DNA from: Deferribacteraceae bacterium
GTDB taxonomy: Bacteria > Chrysiogenota > Deferribacteres > Deferribacterales > Deferrivibrionaceae
Assembly: GCA_020054865.1 (NCBI GenBank)
Contig: JAIHAR010000002.1
Coordinates: 62,001 to 126,000, forward strand
Reading direction: 5' to 3'
DNA length: 64,000 nt
Positions 56,679 through 64,000 of this stretch are shown in pieces. The translations under genes were made by a program, and so were the position numbers. The notes beneath the pieces are model-generated. The model saw only the letters and a list, made by a program, of their open reading frames with translations, was not told the DNA's origin and made no database searches. Each line of letters starts with the position of its first letter. Position 1 is the stretch's first letter.

Positions 56679-57329
56679 ATGAAATATTTTGAGATAGAAG
56701 CTTTAAGTATTGACGAAGCTATTGACAAGGTGGTTTCTGAACACAAATTTCCAAAAGAGTTTATTGAAGCAGAAGCAATAGAAGAAGGCTCAAAGGGTTT
56801 TCTTGGCATTGGCAAAAAAAATGGACTTTACAAAGTTAAAGTAAACGACTATGAATTTTTGAAAAGGAAAATAAGGCTTACTCTAACCGAAATCCTTGAA
56901 AAAATGGGCATAACTGATTTCAGGATAGAGCTGATGGAAGATTATCCGGTATGTAAGTTTAACATAATTTCTGAAGACTCAAACATATTAATAGGTAAAA
57001 CGGCTCAAACATTAAATGCAATCCAGCACATAATTGACAAAATTTTTAATCTTGAAGATGATGCGGATAACAATTTTGTCGTAGATGTGGAAAATTACAG
57101 AGAGAGAATTTTGACATACCTTAAAGAAAAAGCTACCAGTCTGGCTGCAAATGTTTTAAGAACAGGTAAACCTGCTAAAATGCCTCCGATGGTTACAATG
57201 ATAAGAAAAGAAATACATATGGCTGTCAAATCGATAAAAGGGGTTAAAACTGAAAGTTACGGTAACGGTGACATAAAAACCCTTTATATTGTGCCTGAAA
57301 GGGCAAAAAAAAGAAGAGAGAAAAGATAA
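56679..57329 (+). CDS. jag: Jag/KhpB family RNA-binding protein
   Basis: Jag (KhpB) binds RNA and influences cell elongation and division in other bacteria. The 216-residue protein has a Jag-N domain (1-50, with GSKGFLGIGKKNG), a KH-type domain (~70-145) and an R3H domain (~150-216, PPMVTMIRKEIHMAV). It follows yidC by seven bases, its usual neighbour. Confidence 0.93.
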   Translation: MKYFEIEALSIDEAIDKVVSEHKFPKEFIEAEAIEEGSKGFLGIGKKNGLYKVKVNDYEFLKRKIRLTLTEILEKMGITDFRIELMEDYPVCKFNIISEDSNILIGKTAQTLNAIQHIIDKIFNLEDDADNNFVVDVENYRERILTYLKEKATSLAANVLRTGKPAKMPPMVTMIRKEIHMAVKSIKGVKTESYGNGDIKTLYIVPERAKKRREKR

Positions 57330-57330
57330 G

Positions 57331-57582
57331 ATGGTTATTAAATTTATACTCACCGCCTTTCTGATTTACATAACATTTGTACTTTTCAGAAACAGCAAAA
57401 AGCTGTCAGGTAAAAACGAACAGGACCAGAATACTCCTATTGAGCTTGTAAAAGACCCTATTTGTGAAACATTTGTGGAAAAAGACACCCCATACAAAGT
57501 AAAACTTTATGATAACCTGTATTTTTTCTGTTCTGAAGAATGCAGGGACAAATTTATAAACAGCAATAAAAAGGAAGGATAA
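57331..57582 (+). CDS. Small membrane protein with YHS-like domain
   Basis: The 83-residue protein has one membrane helix ([19 protein letters not shown]), a charged linker, and a YHS-type metal-associated domain ([37 protein letters not shown]) with three conserved cysteines. YHS domains are linked to metal binding. It lies between jag and the transaldolase, an unusual place. The start at 57331 is one base after the jag stop. Confidence 0.8.
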   Translation: MVIKFILTAFLIYITFVLFRNSKKLSGKNEQDQNTPIELVKDPICETFVEKDTPYKVKLYDNLYFFCSEECRDKFINSNKKEG

Positions 57583-57584
57583 TT

Positions 57585-58229
57585 ATGCAAATATTTTTAG
57601 ACACCGCCAATATTGAAGAGATAAAGGAAATTGCATCTATCGGCATTTTAGATGGTGTTACCACTAACCCAAGCCTGATAGCAAAGGAGAACAGGGATTT
57701 CAAAGCAACAATCAAAGAGATATGTGATATCGTAAAAGGGCCTGTAAGTGCAGAAGTTATCGCAACTGATTTTGAAGGTATGATAAAGGAAGCACAGGAA
57801 CTTGCCTCAATCAGTGAATATGTAGTAGTTAAAATCCCTTTTACATATGAAGGTTTAAAGGCAACAAGCTACCTTTTTAAAAAAAACATACCTGTGAATA
57901 TGACACTTATTTTTTCTCCAAATCAAGCAGTATTGGCATGCAAAGCAGGGGCAAGATACATCAGCCCTTTTGTAGGTAGGCTTGATGATATAGGCCATGA
58001 AGGAATTGAGCTTGCAAGACAGTGCCAGGATATTATTGACACTTACGGCTACGACACCGAAGTTATTGCAGCAAGCATCAGGCACACTGAGCATGTCTTA
58101 AAGGTATTGGAATATGGAATAGATATCGCAACACTCCCGCACAAAGTTGTTTTGCAAATGATGAAACACCCCCTTACCGACATAGGAATAGAGAAGTTTC
58201 TAAGCGACTGGAAAAAGTTTAATAAATAA
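57585..58229 (+). CDS. Fructose-6-phosphate aldolase/transaldolase-like (TalC/MipB)
   Basis: The 214-residue enzyme is the short transaldolase type, which acts on fructose 6-phosphate or sedoheptulose 7-phosphate with a Schiff-base lysine. The start [31 protein letters not shown] and the lysine motif VVVKIPFT fit this family. It may serve the pentose phosphate pathway. Two bases separate it from the YHS gene. A terminator follows at 58239-58260, ending the rpmH operon. Confidence 0.93.
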   Translation: MQIFLDTANIEEIKEIASIGILDGVTTNPSLIAKENRDFKATIKEICDIVKGPVSAEVIATDFEGMIKEAQELASISEYVVVKIPFTYEGLKATSYLFKKNIPVNMTLIFSPNQAVLACKAGARYISPFVGRLDDIGHEGIELARQCQDIIDTYGYDTEVIAASIRHTEHVLKVLEYGIDIATLPHKVVLQMMKHPLTDIGIEKFLSDWKKFNK

Positions 58230-58238
58230 TGTAAATAT

Positions 58239-58260
58239 GAGCCCTAAAAATTTTGGGCTC
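58239..58260. terminator. Intrinsic terminator between the transaldolase and the phosphatase-like gene
   Basis: The six-base stem GAGCCC / GGGCTC with a TAAAAATTTT loop is followed by TTTTCTTACTT on the plus strand. Between convergent genes it can serve both, since the minus-strand side also runs into A/T-rich sequence. Confidence 0.75.
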
Positions 58261-58269
58261 TTTTCTTAC

Positions 58270-59055
58270 TTATCTCAAATACAGCTTTTCAACAGCATAT
58301 TTCAGCTTTTCAATAGGTGCAACCTCTTTTGGGTTTATCTGAAGTTTTTCAGCGTTTGAGTAAAAAATAACCGGTCTCTTAAAATCTTCTGGATGATTGC
58401 TGCCATGAATCCTTTCATGGCCTGCATGGTCAGAAGTAATTACCAATAAATAAGATTTACTCCTTTTTATCTTATCAAAAAAATACCCTAACATCTCATC
58501 AATAAACCTAAATTCTTCAATATATTCACCAGACAACCATCCACTTTCCGGTCCAACAATATCAAGTCCACTTATATGCAAAAAAATAAACTGTTTTTTT
58601 TCGGGGTTAAAAATTTTTACCGCTTCCTCTATCTGACCATCTCTTGAAAAAATTTCCCTGTCTACATAGTCATCAGCAAGATATCCCAGCTTTTCTTTAC
58701 TGTAAATATAAACAGTCTCATACCCAGCTTTTTTGGCAGTTGTAAAAATTGTTGGCACACCAACCTTTTTCTCACCACTTTTCCATAGGTTGTCAGTTTT
58801 CCCATTCTTTTCAGGGAGCATTCCGGTAAGCATTGATGTGTGGGCAATAAGTGTCTTTGGAGGATTTGTACTTTTTCCCTCTTTCAAATAAAAGCCACCT
58901 TCAATAAAACTATAAATATTGGGGCAATTTGTTTTACTTATTGCATCCGGATGCAGTGCATCAACAGAAATCATTACTATTGATTGATAGCTGTAACTCA
59001 CTGTCAATGAGATAGTAAAAATAAAAATAATAATATAAAAAATAATCCTTTTCAT
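58270..59055 (-). CDS. Secreted alkaline phosphatase-superfamily phosphodiesterase-like protein
   Basis: The 261-residue protein has a signal peptide (IIFYIIIFIFTISLTVSYS) and the core of the phosphodiesterase/nucleotide pyrophosphatase branch. Metal ligands are visible in SVDALHPDAIS, the likely nucleophile Thr in PPKTLIAHTSMLTG, and the later metal sites in HISGLDIVGPESG and TSDHAGHERIHG. It is short for this superfamily, and its substrate is unknown. It follows the haem-domain kinase by 10 bases with a GAGG site, so it belongs to that operon. Confidence 0.85.
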   Translation of the reverse strand: MKRIIFYIIIFIFTISLTVSYSYQSIVMISVDALHPDAISKTNCPNIYSFIEGGFYLKEGKSTNPPKTLIAHTSMLTGMLPEKNGKTDNLWKSGEKKVGVPTIFTTAKKAGYETVYIYSKEKLGYLADDYVDREIFSRDGQIEEAVKIFNPEKKQFIFLHISGLDIVGPESGWLSGEYIEEFRFIDEMLGYFFDKIKRSKSYLLVITSDHAGHERIHGSNHPEDFKRPVIFYSNAEKLQINPKEVAPIEKLKYAVEKLYLR

Positions 59056-59065
59056 AAGAACACCT

Positions 59066-60610
59066 CTAATTTTCGGTATTTTCCTTAATTTCAGGAATCT
59101 CTACAGTAAAAACAGAATATTTTCCGTAAACCGATTCAAGAGTCAAATTTCCATTCAACTTCTCAATTACTCTTTTGACAATGGACAAACCAAGCCCCGT
59201 GCCGGATATTCTCTTTTTTACATTTTCCGAACGATAAAATCTCTGGAATATTTTATCTTTTTCTTCATCCTTAATCCCTATGCCTGAGTCATACACCCTA
59301 AAGATTATTACGCTATCTTTTTTATAAGCAGATATTTCAATTTTTCCGGATTCAACATTATATTTAATTGCATTTGCTATCAAATTATTTAAAACATGAT
59401 CAAATAAATCTTCGTCTAAAACTACATACAAATCATTAGGAATATCAATATCTACCGAAATGTTTTTAGCTGCTATCTCATCACTATAAAAATTAAGCCA
59501 TTTGTCCACAAGTTCTTTCAAATTAAGCGTCTCTGTCTTAAGATTATCTGATGTATATTCAAGTTTTGTAAGAATCAAAAACTGATTAAAAAGCCTGTTA
59601 AGATATTTGGAATTTTTAAGAATTACACTTTTTGCTATCTCTTCAACCTCTTTATCATTCTTGCTCCTTACAAGTATATCGCTGTAAGATATGATTTTGG
59701 TCAGAGGAGTCCTTATTTCATGTGATAGACTGTCCAATATGTCTGATTTAAACCTGTTGGACTTTATCAATTCCTGGTTTTTAATTTGAAGCTCATCATT
59801 TGCCTTTAAATAACCGGAAATTGCCTCCTTTAACTTTACCTTTAAAATTTCCTCATTTTTTATAATCTCAGTATACATTTTACTAAATGCTTCTGATAAT
59901 TCCTGTATTTCGTCTGCCGTATCAAATATCGGTATATCTACCACTTTGTTATTTATAATGCCTCTGGCGCTTACGCTAAGTTTTTTCAAATATTTGAGAA
60001 TCATTGTGTGCATCAGGATAATTATTGAAATCAGCAAAGCGCTAAACATAATAAAGCCTGTAGCATAAAAAAGTGTATTATTGGATGCAATAGACTTCTC
60101 AATATCCTTCAAAGGTATAAATACCGAAATGCCCCCTCTGAAGTCCCCAACTTTATAACCCTGATATTCATGACATTTCAAACAAGATTCATTTATGTAT
60201 AGAGGTGCCATGTACCTGTAAACTTTTCCTTTCTGTTTATCATAATATATCTCCTCATACTCCACTTCCCCTTTACGAAAAAGCTCTATAGCCCTTTTCT
60301 CAAAATCATCAGGTGCATTTTCCGGATTTACCAGCATATCGCTTGTAATATGAAATTTGAAGTCGGACATTTTATTCGCATATTTCGAAAGCTCTTTTGT
60401 AGCAATTGCAGGTACAGGCTCAATCCTATCCTGGTTTTCCGCGACCCATTGACGTGTAACTACTATCATATTAAATAATGTTTTTGCCTGAATCTTTGCC
60501 TGTTCAGAAATAATATTTCTCTGATGATTCCATATCAACATCAAAATAGGCGAAATAACCAAAATCATTACAGTTGTAAGATAAACTACAAGTTTGGCCG
60601 TAATCTTCAT
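59066..60610 (-). CDS. Haem-domain (DUF3365) sensor histidine kinase
   Basis: The 514-residue kinase has a helix at ~8-27, a periplasmic domain with the c-type haem motif (Cys143, Cys146, His147 in CLKCH) and a second helix at ~180-203. A HAMP domain (~204-255), a coiled coil, HisKA with phospho-His297 (LSHEIRTPL) and a HATPase domain (NNLIANAIKYN, DSGIGIKDEE, GTGLGLSIV) follow. The periplasmic haem probably senses redox state or a gas such as NO. It overlaps its response regulator by four bases and lies just downstream of the nap genes, so nitrate or nitrite respiration control is a reasonable guess. Confidence 0.9.
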   Translation of the reverse strand: MKITAKLVVYLTTVMILVISPILMLIWNHQRNIISEQAKIQAKTLFNMIVVTRQWVAENQDRIEPVPAIATKELSKYANKMSDFKFHITSDMLVNPENAPDDFEKRAIELFRKGEVEYEEIYYDKQKGKVYRYMAPLYINESCLKCHEYQGYKVGDFRGGISVFIPLKDIEKSIASNNTLFYATGFIMFSALLISIIILMHTMILKYLKKLSVSARGIINNKVVDIPIFDTADEIQELSEAFSKMYTEIIKNEEILKVKLKEAISGYLKANDELQIKNQELIKSNRFKSDILDSLSHEIRTPLTKIISYSDILVRSKNDKEVEEIAKSVILKNSKYLNRLFNQFLILTKLEYTSDNLKTETLNLKELVDKWLNFYSDEIAAKNISVDIDIPNDLYVVLDEDLFDHVLNNLIANAIKYNVESGKIEISAYKKDSVIIFRVYDSGIGIKDEEKDKIFQRFYRSENVKKRISGTGLGLSIVKRVIEKLNGNLTLESVYGKYSVFTVEIPEIKENTEN

Positions 60611-61290
60611 TTATCTATTTTGTACCCGACACCGGATACTGTTTTTATAAAATCCGGAAGGTATCTGGAAAGTTTGCTTCTGATATGCTGCACGTGTACA
60701 TCAAGACTTCTTGACCATTTGTAGAGGGTATTTTTACCCCAAAGTTCATTAACTATTTGCTCTCTACTGACAATCTGCCCTTTTGACTTTAAAAGAAAAA
60801 GTAAGACGTCATACTCTTTTGGAGTTAAATCTATTTTTTCCCCATTAAATGTTGCTTCCCTGCTTTTTGTATCCAGTTTAAGTCCTTTATATTCAATAAT
60901 CCCTTCTGATTCATCCCTACTACTACAGCATCTTCTCATAATTGCTTTGACTCTTGCAAGTAATTCGATGTTTTCAAATGGTTTTGTAATATAATCATCT
61001 GCACCATACTCAAAACAAAGCACCTTTGCAGTTACATTTTCTTTTGCTGATAAGATAATTATTGGCACATCTGATTCTTTCCTGATCAATTTGCATAAAT
61101 GTTCCCCTTCAAGGTCAGGAAGCCCGAGGTCAAGTATCACCAGGGAATATGAACCTTTTTTAAAAAGCTCAAGACCCCCAAATGCCGTAGTACTAACAGT
61201 AACGGCAAAACCCTCGCTGGATAAAAGAATTTTAAGAAGCTGTGTTATCTCGATGTCATCATCTATGACAAGTATTTTACAGTCTTTCAT
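60607..61290 (-). CDS. OmpR/KdpE-family response regulator
   Basis: The 227-residue regulator has a receiver (phospho-acceptor Asp54 in VILDLGLPDL) and a C-terminal winged helix with the segment SRSLDVHVQHIRSKLSRYL and YKI. It is the cognate of the haem kinase by the four-base gene overlap. AGGA precedes the ATG. It likely controls nearby genes, perhaps nap, in response to the kinase signal. Confidence 0.93.
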   Translation of the reverse strand: MKDCKILVIDDDIEITQLLKILLSSEGFAVTVSTTAFGGLELFKKGSYSLVILDLGLPDLEGEHLCKLIRKESDVPIIILSAKENVTAKVLCFEYGADDYITKPFENIELLARVKAIMRRCCSSRDESEGIIEYKGLKLDTKSREATFNGEKIDLTPKEYDVLLFLLKSKGQIVSREQIVNELWGKNTLYKWSRSLDVHVQHIRSKLSRYLPDFIKTVSGVGYKIDK

Positions 61291-61315
61291 AACGAGTCCT
61301 GTGAAATTTTCTTGG

Positions 61316-61363
61316 ATTATTACACCAAAAACAAATCAAATCAATACTGTTTTAAGCAGTATT
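61316..61363 (-). promoter_or_regulatory. Candidate promoter and inverted-repeat operator of the regulator-kinase operon
   Basis: On the minus strand TTGATT (61344-61339) and AATAAT (61321-61316) are 17 bases apart, ~26 bases before the regulator start. An inverted repeat AATACTG/CAGTATT (61343-61349 and 61357-61363) touches the -35. It could be an autoregulatory site or a weak terminator for napH; the sequence does not decide. Confidence 0.3.
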
Positions 61364-61393
61364 AACGTTTGTTTTTTAATAAATTATCTTAGA

Positions 61394-62191
61394 TTATATT
61401 TTAAACTTTAAGGTTGGTGTTTTTTTGTTGTCAGGACAAATATCCACACAGTCCCCACAATTGTTGCATGCTACACTGCTGCCATCTTTCATCGGGTTAA
61501 TCGCCATTGGACAAGTTTTTATACAACTTAAGCACATTGAGCAATTTTCATTAACTTTTTCAACCTTTAATAATCTCTTCAGACCAATAAGAGAAAGAAA
61601 ACTACCCGTTGGGCAAAAGTATCTGCACCAGAACTTGTAATAAAAAAATTCTAACACTATCAGTGTAATAATAAAAGCCATTTCAAATGTAACGTATCCA
61701 AACTTTACAAGTACAAGTGCCTGTGAAGATATTACTCCAGGTGCTGATATAAGATTTAATAGGGGTATTCCAGAAATACCCATAACAAATAATCCAAATA
61801 GCAGAAAACCCAATCTAAACATATTTGTTTTTACTGTCAAATGGTCTGAATACTCAGTTTTTTTTGTTTTAATTTTCAGTTTTTTCTTTATACTATCAAT
61901 CATTTCTGTTACCAGATAATATGGGCACATAAAGCTGCACCATATCCTTCCAAAAATAAGCACAAGGAGAACTGGTATTACCAATGAAGCAAACATACTG
62001 TAAGTAAACATCTTTGAAGCTACTACAGCCTGTAATATGGCAAGCGGATCAGCCATTGCAATACTCCCAATATCGATGGAATAAAACGTCCCCTTGATAA
62101 AATAGATTTCCAGAATATTTAGTACAGGAACAATAAACATTCCCAGAAATACAGCTATCTGCACGCTGCGTCTTATTGTTTTAATCTTCAT
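61394..62191 (-). CDS. napH: Quinol dehydrogenase membrane component NapH-like ferredoxin
   Basis: NapH passes electrons from menaquinol toward NapA. The 265-residue protein has about four membrane helices, two CX3CP motifs (CSFMCPY and CRYFCPTG) and two [4Fe-4S] ferredoxin motifs near the C-terminus (CSMCLSCIKTCP, CNNCGDCVDICP). It overlaps napG by 11 bases and is the last nap gene. Confidence 0.9.
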   Translation of the reverse strand: MKIKTIRRSVQIAVFLGMFIVPVLNILEIYFIKGTFYSIDIGSIAMADPLAILQAVVASKMFTYSMFASLVIPVLLVLIFGRIWCSFMCPYYLVTEMIDSIKKKLKIKTKKTEYSDHLTVKTNMFRLGFLLFGLFVMGISGIPLLNLISAPGVISSQALVLVKFGYVTFEMAFIITLIVLEFFYYKFWCRYFCPTGSFLSLIGLKRLLKVEKVNENCSMCLSCIKTCPMAINPMKDGSSVACNNCGDCVDICPDNKKTPTLKFKI

Positions 62192-62954
62192 TCATTTCCC
62201 AGCCTTCTATGGAAGTGTTAATTTCAAAGTCGTACTTAAATTGTTTTTTTTCGCCAAAGGTTGAAATATTCTGTTTCTTTTCTATAAGCTTGTCCCCTTT
62301 CAAGATGTCTTTGTATTTCTGAGGGTCAGACTTCAGTATTTTTGATCTTCTGTAATAATATCCAGCATCTTTTTCATTGCCCATACCTGTAGGTACAACA
62401 TTTACTGCTTTTCCATCAGTCGTTTTTACAGGGCACTTTTCCACACATATGCCGCACCCAACACATTTTTCCGTTATAACCGGAAGGATATATTTCTCCA
62501 TTACAATAGCTTCGTCAGTAAAGGGGCACACATTGTAGCATGTACTGCAAATCATCGCCTTTCCTGTTATTTTACCTGTCTCTTCCTCTTTGAAATAAAT
62601 AAAATTAAGGCAATCCTCCTGACTTATTACTGCCTTGCCGATATTAACTTTCTCAGGCTCAAAAAGCTTGTTGTCAAGGGCACCGGTAGGGCAAACTTCA
62701 GGGCATTTCATACATAAATAACATGCTCTATCTTCCGGAAATATATACGGGGTGCCTATTTGAAGTTTTTCAAAAAGATCAGCTCGTTTTATGCTGTCGT
62801 AGGGGCAAACCTCTATACACCTTGCACATCTTATGCAAAGCTCCATAAACTGCTTTTCACCCCTTGCGCCTGGTGGCCTTAACCTGTTCTTTTTGAAAAA
62901 TCCCTTAAATGGGTTTTCAGAAAGAGTTTTTTGAAGTCTTTCTTTTAAATTCAT
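62181..62954 (-). CDS. napG: NapG-like four-cluster ferredoxin lacking a Tat signal
   Basis: The 257-residue protein has four [4Fe-4S] motifs: CIRCARCIEVCP, CYLCMKCPEVCP, CSTCYNVCPF with an upstream Cys, and CVGCGICVEKCP. The LRPPGA segment before the first cluster is the NapG hallmark. It normally follows a twin-arginine signal peptide, but here the N-terminus (MNLKERLQKTLSENPFKGF) has none, and the upstream frame closes at 63000-63002 without one. It may act in the cytoplasm or be carried by a partner. It overlaps napD by four bases. Confidence 0.87.
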   Translation of the reverse strand: MNLKERLQKTLSENPFKGFFKKNRLRPPGARGEKQFMELCIRCARCIEVCPYDSIKRADLFEKLQIGTPYIFPEDRACYLCMKCPEVCPTGALDNKLFEPEKVNIGKAVISQEDCLNFIYFKEEETGKITGKAMICSTCYNVCPFTDEAIVMEKYILPVITEKCVGCGICVEKCPVKTTDGKAVNVVPTGMGNEKDAGYYYRRSKILKSDPQKYKDILKGDKLIEKKQNISTFGEKKQFKYDFEINTSIEGWEMNED

Positions 62955-63256
62955 ATTATTTTGATTTTTTTCTTGAAACTCAACATTTCCGGCGTAATTT
63001 CACCTTTTTCAATCTTTTCGATAGCATCTTCAAAATTACAGTAATGATGACCAATATCTATTATCTCATCATGTTGCTTGAGTTCATTACATATTCTATC
63101 CAGAGTCTCTTCTGAATCAACTTCAAATACAATAATTACTCTCAGGCCATCTTCAGATGTCGAATAAACTTTAATTTCATTATAATTTTTAAGAATCTCA
63201 ATAGCTTTTTTAGTGCTCCCCTTTTCTATATTAACAACGCTGCCAACTATCAACAT
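62951..63256 (-). CDS. napD: NapD-like Tat chaperone
   Basis: NapD binds the NapA Tat signal peptide and holds back export until the molybdenum cofactor is in place. The 101-residue protein has the NapD fold pattern (LIVGSVVNIEKGSTKKAIEIL, VEVDSEETLDRICNEL). The start is at 63256 with GAGGAG upstream; the longer frame to 63298 covers the hairpin at 63276. It lies between napA and napG. Confidence 0.87.
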   Translation of the reverse strand: MLIVGSVVNIEKGSTKKAIEILKNYNEIKVYSTSEDGLRVIIVFEVDSEETLDRICNELKQHDEIIDIGHHYCNFEDAIEKIEKGEITPEMLSFKKKIKII

Positions 63257-63275
63257 AACTTTCTCCTCATCTAAA

Positions 63276-63295
63276 AGCCCCCGCAAAGGGGGGCT
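63276..63295 (-). terminator. Intra-operon hairpin between napA and napD
   Basis: A GC-rich stem AGCCCCC / GGGGGCT with a six-base loop is followed on the minus strand by TTTTAG. This resembles a partial terminator just after napA and ~20 bases before the napD start. It could lower downstream expression or protect the napA mRNA end. Confidence 0.6.
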
Positions 63296-63300
63296 CACAT

Positions 63301-64000
63301 TTAACTATACTTGGAGTTAATATCACTTATCACAACTTTATCTTCTATTTTAACAGGCCCTGATACCCTTTGAATCCTTACTGCTGCAATTTTAAATTCA
63401 GGCTCTTTTGAACCCGGGTCAACCGCATCATTACACACAAAGTTAATCATTCTGTCAAATGCCTGGTCATGCCATGGTACAAACAAAATTCCCGGCATTG
63501 ATGTTTTTGTCACAACAGCAGGCAATACGGACTTACCTCGTTTGCTTTCAACAAGCACCATATCTCCGGTCACAATATTGTATTTTGATGCATCCGCCGG
63601 ATGGATTTCCAGATAACCGTTTGGATGTGCCCTTGCAATCTCAGGAATCCTCATTGTCATTGTACCTGTATGCCACTGTTCAATAACTCTACCTGTGGTA
63701 AGATAAAATGGATATTGTGCATCAGGCACCTCAGCAGCTTCCTTATAAGGCCTAAGCCAAATATTCGCCCTTCCTTCATTTTTATTATCCATGTAAAAAT
63801 ATACCTTTGCATTTGTTGGTATCTCTTTACCAAACTTCTTTAAAAATCCCTCATGCTCAAACATTGGGTCCAGCCCCCTTACATACCTTTTATAGGTACC
63901 AGGATGCTCAACGGATGGACATGGCCACTGAAGTCCGGCTGCCTCTCTTTTCAACCTTTCGTAAGTGGCACCATAAAGTGTATGATCAGTATCCTTTGTA
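63301..64000 (-). CDS. napA: Periplasmic nitrate reductase NapA, C-terminal part
   Basis: NapA reduces nitrate to nitrite with a molybdenum cofactor and a [4Fe-4S] cluster. About 232 C-terminal residues are in the window; the gene runs off the right edge, with no start in view. The molybdopterin dinucleotide-binding domain is clear: YPFYLTTGRVIEQWHTGTMT, IHPADASKYNIVTGDMVLVESKRG and the end ILFVPWHDQ. The first cluster and molybdenum ligand lie outside. Neighbouring napD, napG and napH confirm the assignment over formate dehydrogenase. Confidence 0.9.
   Translation of the reverse strand, partial: TKDTDHTLYGATYERLKREAAGLQWPCPSVEHPGTYKRYVRGLDPMFEHEGFLKKFGKEIPTNAKVYFYMDNKNEGRANIWLRPYKEAAEVPDAQYPFYLTTGRVIEQWHTGTMTMRIPEIARAHPNGYLEIHPADASKYNIVTGDMVLVESKRGKSVLPAVVTKTSMPGILFVPWHDQAFDRMINFVCNDAVDPGSKEPEFKIAAVRIQRVSGPVKIEDKVVISDINSKYS

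Noticed and set aside
1-64000. Search for tRNA, rRNA, CRISPR repeats, transposases and integrases
   Set aside because: No cloverleaf-type sequences, repeated spacer arrays or DDE/tyrosine recombinase genes were seen by reading; short tRNAs could still be missed without a scan.
63955-64000. Possible separate gene upstream of the last minus-strand frame
   Set aside because: The frame is open to the window edge and reads naturally into the NapA C-terminal domain, so it is the same gene and not a new start at the TTG at 63954.

Overview
The window is about 64 kb of AT-rich bacterial chromosome, densely coded and with long operons whose genes overlap by a few bases. The gene content points to an anaerobic, Gram-negative, flagellated or otherwise motile bacterium. 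It has an outer membrane (TamA/TamB-like pair, Lnt), periplasmic nitrate reductase genes, menaquinone made by the futalosine route (mqnC), CXXCH haem-binding sensors and a sigma-28/FlgM circuit. This fits Deferribacterota (Deferribacter/Calditerrivibrio-like) best, but the assignment is inferred from gene content and not from a marker comparison. No tRNA, rRNA, CRISPR array, insertion sequence or prophage was seen.

Layout. 1-1274: betaine/proline ABC transporter (permease start and ATPase, minus strand). 1502-6616: secreted TPR protein, NtrB-like kinase and sigma-54 activator (plus). 6659-10250: haem-binding HAMP protein, small unknown, GH13 phosphorylase and STAS protein (minus). 10443-14638: lnt, tatA, a DUF1786 protein with no ordinary start codon, ecfT, truA (plus). 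15022-17999: hydrogenase-protease-like gene followed by dapF-dapA-dapB (plus). 18028-19860: ilvD (minus). 20032-28339: a six-gene Frz-like chemosensory operon (CheW-like, membrane PAS-MCP, CheA-REC, CheB, an unrecognised 463-aa protein, CheR-TPR). 28382-34345: flgM-like gene with its own sigma-28 promoter, then clcA-pcrA-gatC-gatA (minus). 34721-35314: peroxiredoxin with a PerR-like operator. 35408-50020: one long overlapping minus-strand operon (UPF0173 hydrolase, mqnC, GAF kinase, DUF342/FapA, uvrA, amidase, tamB, tamA). 50166-51470: aminotransferase (minus). 51657-58229: proS and an M23 peptidase, then the rpmH-rnpA-yidD-yidC-jag locus ending in a YHS protein and transaldolase (plus). 58270-61290: response regulator, haem-domain histidine kinase and phosphatase-superfamily protein (minus). 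61394-64000: napA (partial)-napD-napG-napH (minus).

How the parts work together. The haem-domain kinase and its regulator lie directly downstream of the nap genes and are good candidates for a redox or nitrogen-oxide sensor. A second protein with the same haem-type sensor domain (6659-7477) has no output domain. The Frz-like operon has no free CheY; its receivers are fused to CheA and CheB. Its fifth gene looks, by pattern, like a degenerate SpoIIE/PP2C-type protein and is the most promising undescribed component. Three operons or genes (1502, 15022, 20032) appear to be read from extended -10 promoters that place the start codon at or next to the transcription start, which suggests leaderless mRNAs. 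Two genes (8060-9883 and 12158-13180) seem to need AUU or AUA start codons.
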